DNA from: Hemerocallis citrina
Taxonomy: Eukaryota > Streptophyta > Magnoliopsida > Asparagales > Asphodelaceae
NCBI GenBank assembly: GCA_017893485.1
Contig: CM030361.1
Location: forward strand, 304,692,822 to 304,756,821
Reading direction: 5' to 3'
Length of the DNA stretch: 64,000 nt
This document shows, piece by piece, positions 1 to 11,700 of the stretch. The position numbers were made by a program, and so were the translations under genes. Under the pieces are notes generated by a model. It did not search any database and had not been told where the DNA came from. It was given only the letters and a program-made list of their open reading frames with translations. Each line of letters begins with the position of its first letter. The first letter of the stretch is position 1.

Positions 1-118
1 ACTCTGGTGAAGACCCATCTTGTAGCAGGTATCCATCTCTATTTCCACTAAAGCCCCCCTTTCCTCTCTTCTTACCGCAACACACAAACTACTGATGTAA
101 TTCCCCCCATCGAAACAG

Positions 119-371
119 GTCTGTAAGTGGGAACAGCATCTTGGATCATCTCACTTATTACGGGGTCGAGCTATGCTCTGATTCGTGGTCTTCTTGTAGT
201 ATAGTCATGCATGGCAATAGTAGACTCATGGACAACATATTAATGAAATACCATGTGGACTCTGATGGTAACATTGGAATGTCAAGGGACCCCAGCATGT
301 CTTCCTTTCTGAAACTAGTTTCACAGCCAAATGAGCCAAATGATGCTGGTAGCATGTTCATGTCCATCTGA
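119..371 (+). CDS. Possible last exon of an unidentified gene (partial)
   Basis: An open frame follows an acceptor-like CAG at 116-118 and runs to a TGA at 369-371. The peptide (GVELCSDSWSSC, then MHGNSRLMDNILMKYHVDSD, ending GSMFMSI) has normal composition and no low complexity, so it could be a real C-terminus. A second open stretch in the same frame lies at 3-95 and ends at a stop, so an intron between them is possible. I do not recognise the family, and the rest of the gene would lie left of the window. A chance open frame is the alternative. Confidence 0.25.
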
Positions 372-530
372 TGGTTACCTGGGGGTTAATGAAACTACTG
401 TACATATTGTTGCAAGAAATGTAAATATCCACTGCTACTTAAAGATGTATATATCTGTGACATTGTAGACTGATCTATTGTTTGAACCTCAAATGGTAAG
501 TATCTTAATATCAGTAAATAATTCATTCTT

Positions 531-1016
531 AAAATATCTGGTAGATTAGGTATATCAATGTTATGAATACTTTTGTTATTCAAATGATTTTTGATTCAAA
601 TGGATTGAATAATATAGGTGACAATGTGCCTGACAAACCTGTAACAGTATTATGACATGTAAAAGCTTACATAAGTGTTCTGGAAAGGGTTGCCATTTGC
701 CAGTTCTAATCTACGCTGTGTGCGATTTGGAAATTTGTAAATTCTTCTGCTTTGCAGAGATTATTATTATTATTAGGCCAAATTTGAAAGAAAAAAAACC
801 TCACTGAACTTTGAACTTTTTTATGTGCAAAAAACAATACTCAGGTATAGCTGCAAACAACCGTCGGCTCCGACGGTGTGAGCTTTCTGTTAAAGTTGAG
901 TAGTGAGGTATTTTTGACAATAATGCTAAAGATGCTTGATGTTTTTTGAACCAACTTGCAAAGGTAAATGAAGTTATCTAATATAAGGAGGAAAGTTAGA
1001 TGTGGTTTTTTGAAAA
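531..1016. repeat. Left copy of 486-bp direct repeat flanking a LINE
   Basis: This segment recurs at 3192-3678 with about nine single-base differences, all transitions, and one indel in an A-run. The block between the copies is a LINE 3' part ending in an A-tract, so the two copies behave as an exceptionally long target-site duplication. Confidence 0.85.
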
Positions 1017-3191
1017 AGGTAAAATCAGAAGCAATTTTTTCTGGTCCGGATCTCCCTCCTTTAAGCCTGATTCCCACCTTTGCCAGTGGAATATGATTTG
1101 CACTTCCAAAACCGAAGGAGGGCTTGGTGTTCTGAATCTCAGAGATCACAACATTGCCCTTCTTGGTAAATGATTGTGGAACCTCCATACTCGTGACAAC
1201 TTACCTTGGATCCAATGCATCAAAAATTATCGCCATAGCAACAATAGTTGGTGGGACTTCTCATCAGCGGTCAATCGTCAAGCATCACCTTTTTGGAAAG
1301 GTGTCTGGAAGGCTTCAGCTGCTTTTCACTGCAGCATCATTCGCACCTGTGCAAACGGGTCTAGAGCGAAATTTTGGACTGATCTTTGGATCGGTAACAT
1401 CAAACTCTCTTCTCGATTCCCCTCTTTATTCCATCTAGCCTCTAACCCCTCCGCAACGGTGGCAGAATCTTTCACTCTCATTGACGGTTTGCGCCATTGG
1501 CTCATTCCCTTCGTTATCAATTTACCTCCCCATCTCTTGGAGATTTTCAATGACCTCATCTCCCTCATCAATAATTTCGAATGGAGTGCTAGAGAGGGCA
1601 TCGCTTGGCGATGGAATGAGTCTGGTTTCTTTACAGTCAAATCGTTCTACAATTTCCTTAACTCCAGGGGTTCTCGTTCCCCGGTTTCAAACCGCATTTG
1701 GAATTCTGCCGCTCCACTTAAAGTGAAGGTTAATTCTTGGCTGGCGTGCCAAGGTAAACTTCTCACGGTTGACGTCCTCAATAGAAGGAATTTGGCCTGG
1801 GGTCAATTTTGCTCCCTTTGTTCTACTCACTCAGAAGATCCTAATCATCTTTTTGTTCAATGCCCCGTCATTCTTCCCTTATGGAGAACTTGGGCTCTAG
1901 CGTGGTCTACGGGGTCAATCCCTTCCACTTTAGCCGATGTATGGACTCTGATACCATCGGAGGCTATTTTCAATAGTGCTTGGAATTTATCTATCCATAT
2001 TATTATTTGGATTATTTGGAAGGAAAGGAACCAGCGTTTGTTTGAGCATCGTGGCTCCTCACTTATGTCTATTATTGAAGGGTTTTTGTTTTTATTCAAT
2101 CTCTGGAGTACAAGCCCTTCTTACAAGGGCAGAGCTCCCTTGGATAGTCGTAAATTGAGCGAGGCTATTCGCTGCCTCAGTACACTACAAGCGTTAATTC
2201 CTTAATTCCTTTTCTGATTTCTGATTAGTGCTTACTCTCTTTTGCTGTATGAGTTATGTTCTCATCTTTGATTCATTTGCAGGCTTGACGCTCCCATTTG
2301 GCGTTATGGACTTCGATGCTCTTTGCTGCTTTTAGCACCCCTTCCTTTTCTTTATGATCCAAGGTTTTTGTCTAGTTGTTTGTTCATCTTTCTCCTCCTT
2401 TCTCGTTTAATGCTGCAGGTTTTGTTCTTTTTTGTCCTCCCTGGCCTATGTGCTTAAGGAGACGGTGGATGACCCCTGGATGCATTGCTGTTTGTTGTGG
2501 GTATCCTACTTTTATCAGTGTTTGCACCATTAGGTGGTTAGTTTGGTGCCAGGTTTTACGGCCTTCTATGTGGATTGTATTTACTGTCTATCTATGCTAA
2601 GTAGAGTAATTTTTTCTCTGCTTTTTTTGTTCTGCTGACCTGCGCTGTTTTGAGCTGATGGTCTTGAGTTTTATTCAGTTGATGGTGCCTTCCCTCCGAT
2701 TATTTGTTCTTTTTACCTGAGTTGGTTCCTTTTCTCTGGTTGTGGTGTTGTGGTTGTGTTTTTTGCGTGAAGTTTGTTCGGATTGTTCTCTGGATCCGGC
2801 ATCGATGGCCGATGACCCAGGTTTTTGAGTGCGCCTCAACTCTTCTCCTCCACTGCGCAGCGGTGCTATATTGGCGAGCTGATGTCCATCGATCCTTTCC
2901 TGTTACTGAAGCCACCTTTGCTACTAGTCAGATGGCGCCATCCTGCTAGATTGCTCCTCCGGTTTTGAGCAGCGTCTGCCTAGCTTGAGTGCCTCCTCTC
3001 CGCAGCCAGCCTTTCTTGCTTTTAGTCTCTTCTTATTGTTTCACCTTGTGATTGTTACCGTTTGTAATTAAGAGTTTATTTTCGTGTTTTACCTCTTGTA
3101 AAACTTGATCCTGTACTTTATTTTGATATTAATATATGCTTTTTGATGAGGCTGGAGTCGTATGACTCTATCCGTTTCCATCAACAAAAAA
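1017..3191 (+). mobile_element. 5'-truncated L1-type LINE insertion
   Basis: The insert starts abruptly inside reverse-transcriptase ORF2 coding sequence, continues through the C-terminal zinc-binding region (stop at 2203-2205) and about 980 bp of 3' untranslated sequence, and ends in an A-tract at about 3185-3195 that abuts the right direct repeat. This is the expected form of an L1 LINE integrated by target-primed reverse transcription and truncated at its 5' end. Only the target duplication, about 486 bp, is far longer than usual. Confidence 0.85.
1024..2205 (+). pseudogene. LINE ORF2 C-terminal fragment (zf-RVT region)
   Basis: The reading frame encodes the tail of a plant L1 ORF2: GGLGVLNLRDHNIALLGK, then after an in-frame TGA at 1171-1173 a long open stretch to 2205. 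That stretch contains the zf-RVT signature: WNSAAPLKVKVNSWLACQGK, then CSLCSTHSEDPNHLFVQC with Cys-Cys-His-Cys spacing, and the IIIWIIWKERNQRLFEH motif near the end. The catalytic RT core (YADD) and endonuclease are missing because of 5' truncation, so it is not functional. The TGA sits where L1 proteins normally have Trp. Confidence 0.88.
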
Positions 3192-3678
3192 AAAATATCT
3201 GGTAGATTAGGTATATCAATGTTATGAATACTTTTGTTATTCAAATGATTTTTGATTCAAATGGATTGAATAATATAGGTGACAATGTGCCTGACAAACC
3301 TGTAACAGTATTATGACATGTAAAAGCTTACATAAGTGTTCTGGAAAGGGTTGCCATTTGCCAATTCTAATCTACGCTGTATGCGATTTGGAAATTTGTA
3401 AATTCTTCTGCTTTGCAGAGATTATTATTATTATTAGGCCAAACCTGAAAGAAAAAAAAACCTCACTGAACTTTGAACTTTTTTATGTGCAAAAAACAAT
3501 ACTCAAGTATAGCTGCAAACAACCGTCGGCTCCGACAGTGTGAGCTTTCTGTTAAAGTTGAGTAGTGAGGTATTTTTGACAATAATGCTAAAGATGTTTG
3601 ATGTTTTTTGAACCAACTTGCAAAGATAAATGAAGTTATCTAATACAAGGAGGAAAGTTAGATGTGGTTTTTTGAAAA
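3192..3678. repeat. Right copy of 486-bp direct repeat flanking a LINE
   Basis: This is the second copy of the 531-1016 segment, about 98 percent identical. It begins in the LINE A-tract and ends at the TGAAAA shared with the left copy, after which the two sequences diverge completely. Confidence 0.85.
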
Positions 3679-3789
3679 TATACTTTAGGGGCGTTTTTTC
3701 AAACCATATTTGAGTGTGATTTTCTGCATAAAAGAAAGTTCAGTGAGATTTTCTGCATAAAGCAGATAGTTCAAGATTTTTTTCCCTAC

Positions 3790-3957
3790 AAATTTAGCCT
3801 TATGCTTCATCTATTACCTTTCTCTTTACTACCTTAGGTGTCACACTATTATTGGATGTTTGTTCCATCTGCTCTATAATAACCTCCACTAATAGTGTAC
3901 CACCTAAGGTAGTAAAAAGAAAAGTAGTAGATTTGGTAGTAGGTGTAGCATTACCCT
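3790..3957. mobile_element. Foldback MITE (CCTTAGGTG family)
   Basis: The ends form an imperfect inverted repeat of about 50 bp: CTTTACTACCTTAGGTG on the left against CACCTAAGGTAGTAAA on the right. The outer part ends in GTAGCATTACC. A better-preserved member lies at 57620-57790. No coding capacity. Confidence 0.6.
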
Positions 3958-3965
3958 ATTATTAT

Positions 3966-4097
3966 TTTGCTACACTAGTTGGGTGTGCGCCAGTTGCTGT
4001 GTGAAATACACTTGCGGGGTAATCAAGTAGGGGCACCTATTTCAAAGCACATCCAATGGTGTAGACGCCAACTGGTGTATACACCATAGTGCTACAA
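3966..4097. mobile_element. Short foldback element with A-tract
   Basis: TTGCTACACTAGTTGGGTG on the left is roughly complementary to the right end (CAACTGGTG...TAGTGCTAC), giving imperfect arms of about 29 bp. It is followed by a 16-bp A-tract. A decayed MITE is the simplest reading. Confidence 0.4.
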
Positions 4098-4267
4098 AAA
4101 AAAAAAAAAAATCCCTAAAGATGTATAAAATACAATGAATAATTATTTGTATTATAATGGTCTTCGCATTTTTTGTTAAGTAATCTATCAGAGAGTGGTA
4201 ATATATTCAGCATTATTCTTCAATACCTGCATAAATCCAAAGTTAATCTCTAATCTCTAATCTCTAG

Positions 4268-4619
4268 TCTCTAATATTATAATGGAAGAGTTGGGATTGT
4301 CATTTGTAGATAATCTATAATTTGTAGACAATCAACCATCTAATCCCAACCATCTATTTTTAAGTGAGAGTTATATTAATTATTTATTTAATTATCATAA
4401 AACTCTCAAAGTTCAAATTTATTTCAGACATAAATATTTACAAAAGTGCTCCTCATATAAAATTAAAAGTTTGTGCCATTAAGGATAATTTGTAAAGAAT
4501 ATGTATGAGTAAAAGGGAGGTATCAGGTTCGAGGCCAGATTACCTCGTATTATTTTACTCTTGTTTTTTTTTTTTTTTTTTGGTTGATTAGAACGTGCAT
4601 CACACGTGCAGATTACTAG
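4268..4619 (+). mobile_element. Non-autonomous Helitron
   Basis: It starts with the Helitron-type end TCTCTAATATTATAATGG and ends in ATTACTAG followed by T. Twenty bases before the end lies the hairpin ACGTGCATCACACGT. A CTAG 3' end followed by T and a subterminal hairpin are Helitron hallmarks. No RepHel coding. The TCTCTAA start motif is repeated several times just upstream, so the exact 5' base is uncertain. Confidence 0.65.
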
Positions 4620-5058
4620 TTTTATTAATAAGAATCAACTTTGAAGGACACATTCTTCAACCTAAAACGTATTTGCTAAAATTTGAAGTATGGCGATTAG
4701 GGGGTGTTCGTGGAATCACAGGCCATGTTGGGTATGTTTTGGTACATAAGTGAACCCTAACCCATTTTATGTCGACGAGTTTTCATTGCACGATAAACCC
4801 ATTTTAATAGAAGGGTGCATGAACTGTAACCTGAACCCTACGGGTTCAGGCGGCCTTTGGGTTCGAGCAGGGTTTATTTGGGAGGGAGGGTTTTGCTAAT
4901 TTAATTTATCAGGTTTGACTTACCATTAAAAATTATTTGTAAACTATTATAATCACAATATAGTCATAATTGTATAAACAGTTGTATATTTATGATCAAG
5001 ATATGGTAAGGCCTCTACCTATAGAACACACTCAAATTTATATATGAATCATTGATAT
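4620..5058. other. Unassigned AT-rich spacer
   Basis: I see no gene, repeat structure or recognisable element in this stretch. Confidence 0.4.
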
Positions 5059-5811
5059 TGATGGGGGTGAAAACTGTGGCTAATCAAGATCGCACGATTC
5101 TTGCATGAATCTCAGAATCTATGAGCAAGGTGGTCGTTTCACAGTCTCTACAGGCCCACAATCTGAACATGGGCCAGTCATTGGCCCATCACACCAGCTT
5201 TAACCCACTAGTTGGGACTACCACCAGCCAAATCATGAGTAATTATTAACTAACCAATTAAGGATGGTAATTAAATCCCAGAGATTAAGGGATTTGATTA
5301 ATGGATTAAATCCCTTAATTAAAGGGATCCTCAAAATCAATTAAGAAAATCATCGTTTAACTGCTTTTGCTCAAGCCTATAAATAATACTCCTCATCTTC
5401 TTTTACCAGGTAATCAATCTTTTGCTCACTAAGTACAGTTTAAAATTTATGGTTACTGACTTGATCGTCGGAGGGTCTGTTGGCGGGGCCATCCCCGCTG
5501 TTTCAAACTACCCTTGGAGGTTTTCGGCAGGGCATACAATTTAAAAATTTATGGTTACCGACTTTATCGTCGGAGGGTCTCTCGTCGGGACCATCCCTGC
5601 TGTTTCAAACTACCCTTGGAGGTTTTCGGCACAGCACAGCCTACATATCCACCTTAACATCTACAATACTAGACTCTCATTTGTGCCTCATCAACAACTG
5701 ATATTTGATCTTTCCACTTTAATCCAAAAACTCATCATCTATTGCTCCCACATCAGAAAAAGCAGGATCAAATATGAAGGATTGCAAATGAATGTAGTAT
5801 ATTCCCCAACA
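5059..5811 (+). mobile_element. Solo LTR, gypsy type, with internal duplication
   Basis: TG...CA ends (TGATGGGGGTG to CCCCAACA) bound a 753-bp block. It has a TATA box (CCTATAAATAATA near 5374) and a leader related to that of the complete gypsy LTR at 19903: both carry GGTAATCAATCTTT and GGTTACTGACTTGA followed by CGTCGGAGGGT. Downstream of TATA a 101-bp segment is tandemly duplicated (5448 and 5549). The flanks share only ATAT, so the target duplication is weak. Confidence 0.6.
5448..5650. repeat. 101-bp tandem duplication in solo-LTR leader
   Basis: Two copies of a segment start with TTATGGTTACTGACTT or TTATGGTTACCGACTT and run through CTACCCTTGGAGGTTTTCGG. They differ at several positions, so the duplication is not recent. 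Confidence 0.8.
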
Positions 5812-6047
5812 ATATGAGGAGGTACATATTTATGTGATATATTTGTTATTACTAAACAAATGTAAAGAGTTACTAGTAGGTAGTAACATAAATACACACG
5901 CTTTCTTCAAAAAAGAAACACATATATACACATATATGGGTAGGCTCGGGATGGTTTGTACAATTCTTAAGCCCACCCAAAAATATTTTGGAGAAAATCT
6001 AAAACCTACCCATCCAGTTCGGGCAGGTTTTTGGATTGCTAGAATCC

Positions 6048-7259
6048 TAGGGTCTGTTTGGTTCAAAGGAGGGGAGGGGAGGGGAGGGATTTTAATGGAG
6101 GGGAGGGAAGGGGAAGGAAAGGGAGGGGAGAGATTTAATGAAAACTCTGTTTGGTTCAAAGGAGGGAAGGGGAGGGAAAATAATATTTTTCTTGTTTGGT
6201 TCACAAGGGGAGGGAATGGATTTTATAATAAATTACTTTTATACCCTTTTGCATATAATAAGAAATTCATGCAACCACTTCATACAATAAGAATTGGAAC
6301 AACAACGAATTAGAGAAATTTTTTTCTTCTTTTTCTAGTTCATTATTCAATCTTTAGGAGGGTATCATTTCAGTACATACAGCAAGAAGCAAGAATTGCT
6401 CATAATTTCAAGCTAAAAATGGCAGAATTCAAGCCAAAAGTGTATCAAATGATCAAAAGAGAATAAATGAGCCCAAAGAAAAGCAAGATTTATTATTCAA
6501 AGAAAATTTTGATACAATGGTCAAGAAAAGGAAAATAAAATACAATAAAATTCAAAACAGAAAAATAGGGGTTATACTTTTGATATATTTTGATCATAGT
6601 AGAATGCTTGCAGCTGAACAATTTTCTTAAATGGATTTTTCTTTTTTTGATATTTTATACTAAACTTTTTAGTTTAAAATTTGTTTCGAAGATATATATT
6701 GACCTTAATTTCTTTCTACCCAGCCATACTGTTTCAAAATTACTGATTGTTATTTTTACGTAGTTGCCAAAACCTTTTAGCTTATCAAAATTACTGATTG
6801 TTAAATCAAATAACTGAACCCTTTGTAGATGGAAAGCCTTCAATTTTGGAAACATAACTGAATAGTGTCTTCAATCCCTGGAAACAGCCTACAGTTTTGT
6901 TGATTTTCAGCTCTTGCATTCATACCAATGCTACTTATGCATATTTTAGGGATAAAGAGAGAGCGGGAGAGAAACAGTCGGTTACTAGTAGGGAGAAAGA
7001 GAGAGATTTTTTATTATATTAGGATTTAGATTTTAAAGGGCAATTTAGTCTAGCCACTTTAAAAAATTAGCCCTATTTTCTCTTCCCTCCAAATTCCCCC
7101 ACTTTTGGAGGGGAGCCAAAATTGGCTCAGGAGGGGTGTTGCACCCCCCCATTTCCCTCCCCTCCCCTCCTAAAAATTGAACCAAACAAGAAAAGTATTA
7201 AAAAACCCCTTCCCTCCCCTCCCCTTCCCTCTATTCCCCTCCAACCAAACAGTGCCCTA
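6048..7259. mobile_element. Non-autonomous hAT-like element
   Basis: The ends are imperfectly inverted: TAGGGTCTGTTTGGTT on the left, AACCAAACAGTGCCCTA on the right. They are followed inward by long GGGGAGGGA-rich and TCCCTCCCC-rich stretches that are also mutually complementary. The 8-bp flanks TAGAATCC and AAGAATCG match at six positions, consistent with an old hAT target duplication. No transposase frame is visible. Confidence 0.6.
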
Positions 7260-7340
7260 AAGAATCGGGTTGGTATAGAGCAGATTAAGCTTCAAATCAC
7301 CCGATGAGTAGCCCTAATGGAGATAACGATAAGCCAGGGC

Positions 7341-7811
7341 TACTATTTGGAGTCTATGGCTACTATTTGGAGTCTGTGGCTACAAAGAAATGGCCTTATT
7401 TTTTGCAAATGTCATTATAGATTTTCTGTCGCCATGCAAAAATTATTTAATCTTATCCACGAATGGGCAGGTGCAAAGGAGGGAGCGAAGAGAAGCAGGA
7501 ACAACGAGGGAACTTAGCCTCAGAGCCGCACTAGAGGGACAGGCGGTCAGTGGAAGCCGACGTAGGGGTATACTCAAGATGGGAGTCAGCTTCAGGGCTT
7601 GTTGCAGCCGCTCAGTCTTAGTGCAATACATGGGGCTTCGTTGTGTATTAGTATGTTGTTGTTGCTATTTTGCATCGGGTAAGTCCGAGTACTTTGGAGT
7701 GTACTCCACGTCTGTTGCTTGTATTTTTAATTTCTGCTGTACTACTGTGTTTCGTTATTTCTTATTAATGAAACGGTGACGTCAGTCATCTCTTATCAAA
7801 AAAAAAACACA
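7341..7811 (+). mobile_element. L1 LINE 3' fragment with poly(A)
   Basis: The 5' part encodes an ORF2 tail (IWSLWLQRNGLIFC, followed by FNLIHEW) like the zf-RVT C-terminus of plant L1 elements. After a short 3' region it ends in AAAAAAAAA at about 7799-7807. Flanks ATAAGCCAGGGC (7329-7340) and ATAAGTCAGGGC (7812-7823) form a 12-bp target duplication with one mismatch. A 20-bp segment is duplicated at its left edge. Confidence 0.75.
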
Positions 7812-7945
7812 ATAAGTCAGGGCCAAAAATTTTCATAGTTGGGTTTAAAAGATTGATTACGAAAATTTTGGGGAAGCAATATGCATTATTTGTATAAATT
7901 TGGTATGGTCGTTATTGAAGATATTCTTGGCCATTACAATAACTA

Positions 7946-8255
7946 GTAATCTGCACGTACGATGCATGTTCTAATTATTATTTTTATATATAGTAAATGA
8001 TAGGACGTAATCTGACATCGAAGCAGAGACCTCTCTTTACTCATCACATACTTTTTACAAATTACCCCTAACGATACAAACTCTTATTTTATATGAGTGG
8101 TACTTTTGAAAATAATTATGTCATAAATAAATTTGAACTTTGAGGATATTATGGTAACTAATAACAATTAAGTAAATGAATAGTTAATATAACTCTCACT
8201 TAAAAATGACAAAATGACAAAATGACAAATAACACAAAGCCCTTCTCCCATTAAC
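7946..8255 (-). mobile_element. Degenerate non-autonomous Helitron (minus strand)
   Basis: Read on the minus strand it ends in a hairpin (CATGCATCGTACGTG-like) followed by ATTACTAGT, matching the Helitron 3' end at 4619. The internal sequence (CTCATATAAAATAAGAG..., TTTGTCATTTT) is also shared with that element. The 5' end near 8255 is degenerate. Confidence 0.5.
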
Positions 8256-8261
8256 ACTAAT

Positions 8262-8432
8262 CTCTAATCTCTAATATTATAATGGGGGAAAGTCTTAGTG
8301 CCATTTGTAAATTTACTAATGCGTACAATATATGTGCATAACTATTATAAAGAATGACTTAAGTTCAAAACCAGATTGTCTGAATTTTCATTTTTAAAAA
8401 ACAATATTTATTAAGACGTGCGATGCACGTGT
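8262..8432 (+). mobile_element. Short Helitron just upstream of RBL
   Basis: It begins ATCTCTAATATTATAATGG and carries the subterminal hairpin ACGTGCGATGCACGTGT at about 8416-8432. The CTAG terminus is lost. It abuts the previous Helitron and lies about 310 bp before the RBL start codon, so it may form part of the promoter. Confidence 0.55.
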
Positions 8433-8439
8433 AAATTTA

Positions 8440-8740
8440 ATATTAGAGATTAGAGATGATAGTACCACTGAAGGCGTAGAATTACTCTTCCCATACAAAA
8501 CCCTCCTTTTCCCCCCAAGCAAATCAAATCGAATCCAGGTCGAAACCCTAAATCTCCAAATCGATGCCATTCTCAATCGAAACCCTAAATCCCCAAATCA
8601 TCCCTCTCTCAATCCCTAGATCTCTCAAACACTAGCTTTCTGCCGCCGCCGCCTCTTCAACGCTGCCATTGCCGCTGTCGGCAACGCTGTAGGACACCCT
8701 TGGGCAAACCCTAATTTCGAGCTTACAGAGGCTCAGCACG
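8440..8740 (+). promoter_or_regulatory. RBL proximal promoter and 5' UTR
   Basis: The stretch before the RBL ATG is pyrimidine-rich with three AAACCCTAAAT-type (telo-box-like) motifs and a GCCGCCGCCGCC run at 8642. Telo-box-like AAACCCTA motifs are common near starts of plant housekeeping genes. No clear TATA box. The transcription start was not determined. Confidence 0.45.
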
Positions 8741-8759
8741 ATGAACACCCAAATCATTG
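8741..8759 (+). CDS. RBL: RBL exon 1
   Basis: Nineteen coding bases (MNTQII plus one base) precede a GTGAGT donor. The next exon completes a GAT (Asp) codon, restoring the conserved PLQGDFPEVIEEY start. Confidence 0.9.
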
Positions 8760-11700
8760 GTGAGTTTTTTCCTCTCTCTCTCTCTGTCATGTTTGTGCTG
8801 TGTTTTTGGGGGGAGTTTATACAAATTTCATGAATTTGGGGTGGATTTTGGGAAGATCCATTGCAGGGAGATTTTCCGGAAGTGATCGAGGAGTATTTGC
8901 AGCATGGGATCATGAAGTGCATAGCTTTCAATAGGAGAGGAACTCTTCTTGCTGGTACGCACTCCTCATTGATGAAATTCTCGTCCTTTAGAAGATTTTT
9001 TTTTTGTGTGTGGTCATTTTGCTCTTTGTTATTGGACCCCTTAATTTGCCCAATAGTGCAGTAGAAAAGGAAAACAATGGAGATAAACAGAAACCGCTCA
9101 ATACCTTTTAAGAGATAACTGTGATTAAATGGAAAAAGAAAGGGATTAAACCAAAACACCACCCTAGCCTTTTTTTCGTTTCCGACATTTGCTACCTCGT
9201 TAGCCAATAACCCATTCAGTTATTGATTTCAAACTAATTCGGTGTTCTACCTTTTTTGACTTAATGTTCCCTTGTTCACTCTTAATGGCTCTGTAGTTGG
9301 TTGACATCCAATGTTTGGACCCGGTAATTATGCTCCCTCTCACGTGGGCTCATTTGGTTGGCTAGGCTTGCTGATGAACCCATCTTAGAGCTGTTGGGAG
9401 TGTAACATGTAAAGGTGTAACACAAAATTATAGCATAAGTATTCCCATAACACAAATTGTAGATTACCCAATTAATCCAATATTAGTAATTAGAGAATTA
9501 GTGGCTATAAATGAATCTAATTGTGGGACATAATAGCAAATCATATTGTGTACTGGTAGCAAACCCTAAAAAAATGCATTGCTTAAGATAGTCTTGTAGG
9601 TTTGAGTATTTAATGCTAAGGAATATTTCAGGAAATTTGAAGGTGTTATAATGTTTATCGATAAACATGCTTTGTTCTTCTTATAGTATATATGTTCTTT
9701 TGGTATTAAGTATGACCATGCTATCAAGTATCAATCTCAACTAGGCCTGCAAATGGACCGGGGGTTGACATGCTTTTTTCTTTTTTCGATTGTATTTGCC
9801 CGTGCCTGAACCTCTCAATTTACTACTATTCGACCTAACCTTACTGAACATGTTAGCAGTTTGCCAAACCTATACCCTACCCTTCGAAATCGGATGGGTT
9901 TCCAATTAGGTTTAAGCTTCTCCAGGTGGAGATGTGTTTGGGGAAGCATGTTTTTTTAATCTTCGAACTCGATTCCAACAGGGGTATCTTTTAAGATGCA
10001 AGAGTTATGCAAAACCACTTCACAAATAGAAAATGAGCTGATTCCTCAAAGATTGATTTATTCAACACATGGTATTGTTTCTCTTTGTGAAGTTTGATAT
10101 ATATATTGGAAAGGAATGCTTAAATAGGCATCAACATAAGCATAGGAACTAGAGAAAAAGAACAATGTATTGCTTTTCATAAATCCAAATAGAGTTAGGA
10201 ACACAGGGCAGTCTATGTTGCATCCATCTATTTAGGTACGGTACTAGTACGGGATACGGGAACAACATGATAGCTGGACAAGGATACGCGATTTATGTGA
10301 AAAGTAGGATTGGGGGTGCATTTTTGGGTACATAGAATATGAAATATATAATTTAATTAGATAAATATTATCTTTGTAAAAAAATTCAAATATATTGTTA
10401 TAACTTCAAAAGAATATCAAATTACCTCATTCTGACAATTCAACGCTTTAACATAATAGTTAGTGACTCAATACGATTATATAAAGATCAAACACATCAT
10501 ATAATTGATCATTCATATGACAAGTCCAAGCCCTAACACAAAATGAAGCATCTCGAAGTCATTCTAACTGTTAGAATACAAGTGCAATTTTCCTCGACCC
10601 TTCTATAACTTCGAAGTTTCAGCATAGTGGCAGAGACTTTCACATGATACCAGCAATCCAGGTTCGAATCCCACCGACTACGCAATTTAAATGCGGATTT
10701 TAAAAAATACCGCTGCGTGTAGTCCCAGGTCTCGGTTCACGATTTGTTGGGCATTTATCTCGTTTCTTTGGCCCATAAAAAAATAGGCTATCGATCTGAG
10801 AGAGCGTGTTAGAATACAAGTACAATTTTTCCTCAACCCTTTTACAACTTCGAAGTTTTAGCATAGGGATAGGGACTTTCACACTAACTACATATTTCAA
10901 GTCATATAAGAAGAATCTAAAGTAAGCTTTTATGTCAAATATAACCAAAATATGAGGAGGCCCAGAATAGGGTAACCCTTGCTTCATAGGCAGCCATGTC
11001 ACAATGATGTGTAGCATGTGCTTATTAGAAATTGCTTTTCATGTTGCGAGTAACTCTCATGTTGCACATTGCACTTGTTGTGTATTAATTAGGAAGAAGA
11101 CCTTATTAGAACTCATGCAATCATTAAAGTTCCTATTTCATTTGATGCCAACCATTAACATGTAAATAAAAAATTCTATTAATAATGGCAAACCTGTTTA
11201 GTCAAAGGCAGCACCCTGAGGCTTGAGGCAATGCAGGTTTAGGGGACTCCATCTTGCGAAGAGGGCTGATGTGACACAATTTGTTGAGGTGCCACCAATG
11301 CCATACCTTTGTGCTCCTTGATCAAGGCGTTAGGCGGCCGTCTTAGATAAAAGCAATGATCGTATATGGATTTTGGGTTTTTTAACTCTAAAGAAAACCA
11401 ATATTCACTTGAATATACAAGTTGGGGGTCGGGTATTTAGGTCAAATAATCTAAAAGCCTGACATTTTCGGAACTTAGCAATTAGAATAGCATCATTCTT
11501 CTTCTCCTTTATTGCATTCTTCCTTAGGGGAACTACTGCTTTTTTTTAATTTTGCTATTGGCTTCTTTATAAGGGTATTGTGTTTATAGAATTGCTTTGC
11601 TAATGTATTGTAGGTTTTAGAGTGTAGTATCTATGGAATTTGTAATATTACTGATTGAATTACGCGCTTTTCAACTTACTTTCGTTTTCAGTATATAAAG

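Noticed and set aside
5834..6313. Open frame of 159 codons
   Set aside because: Much of it is the GGGGAGGGA-rich end of the hAT-like element translated as Gly/Arg/Glu repeats.
8632..9207. Minus-strand open frame over RBL exons 1-2
   Set aside because: It runs opposite to well-supported RBL exons and across their introns, and encodes no recognisable domain.
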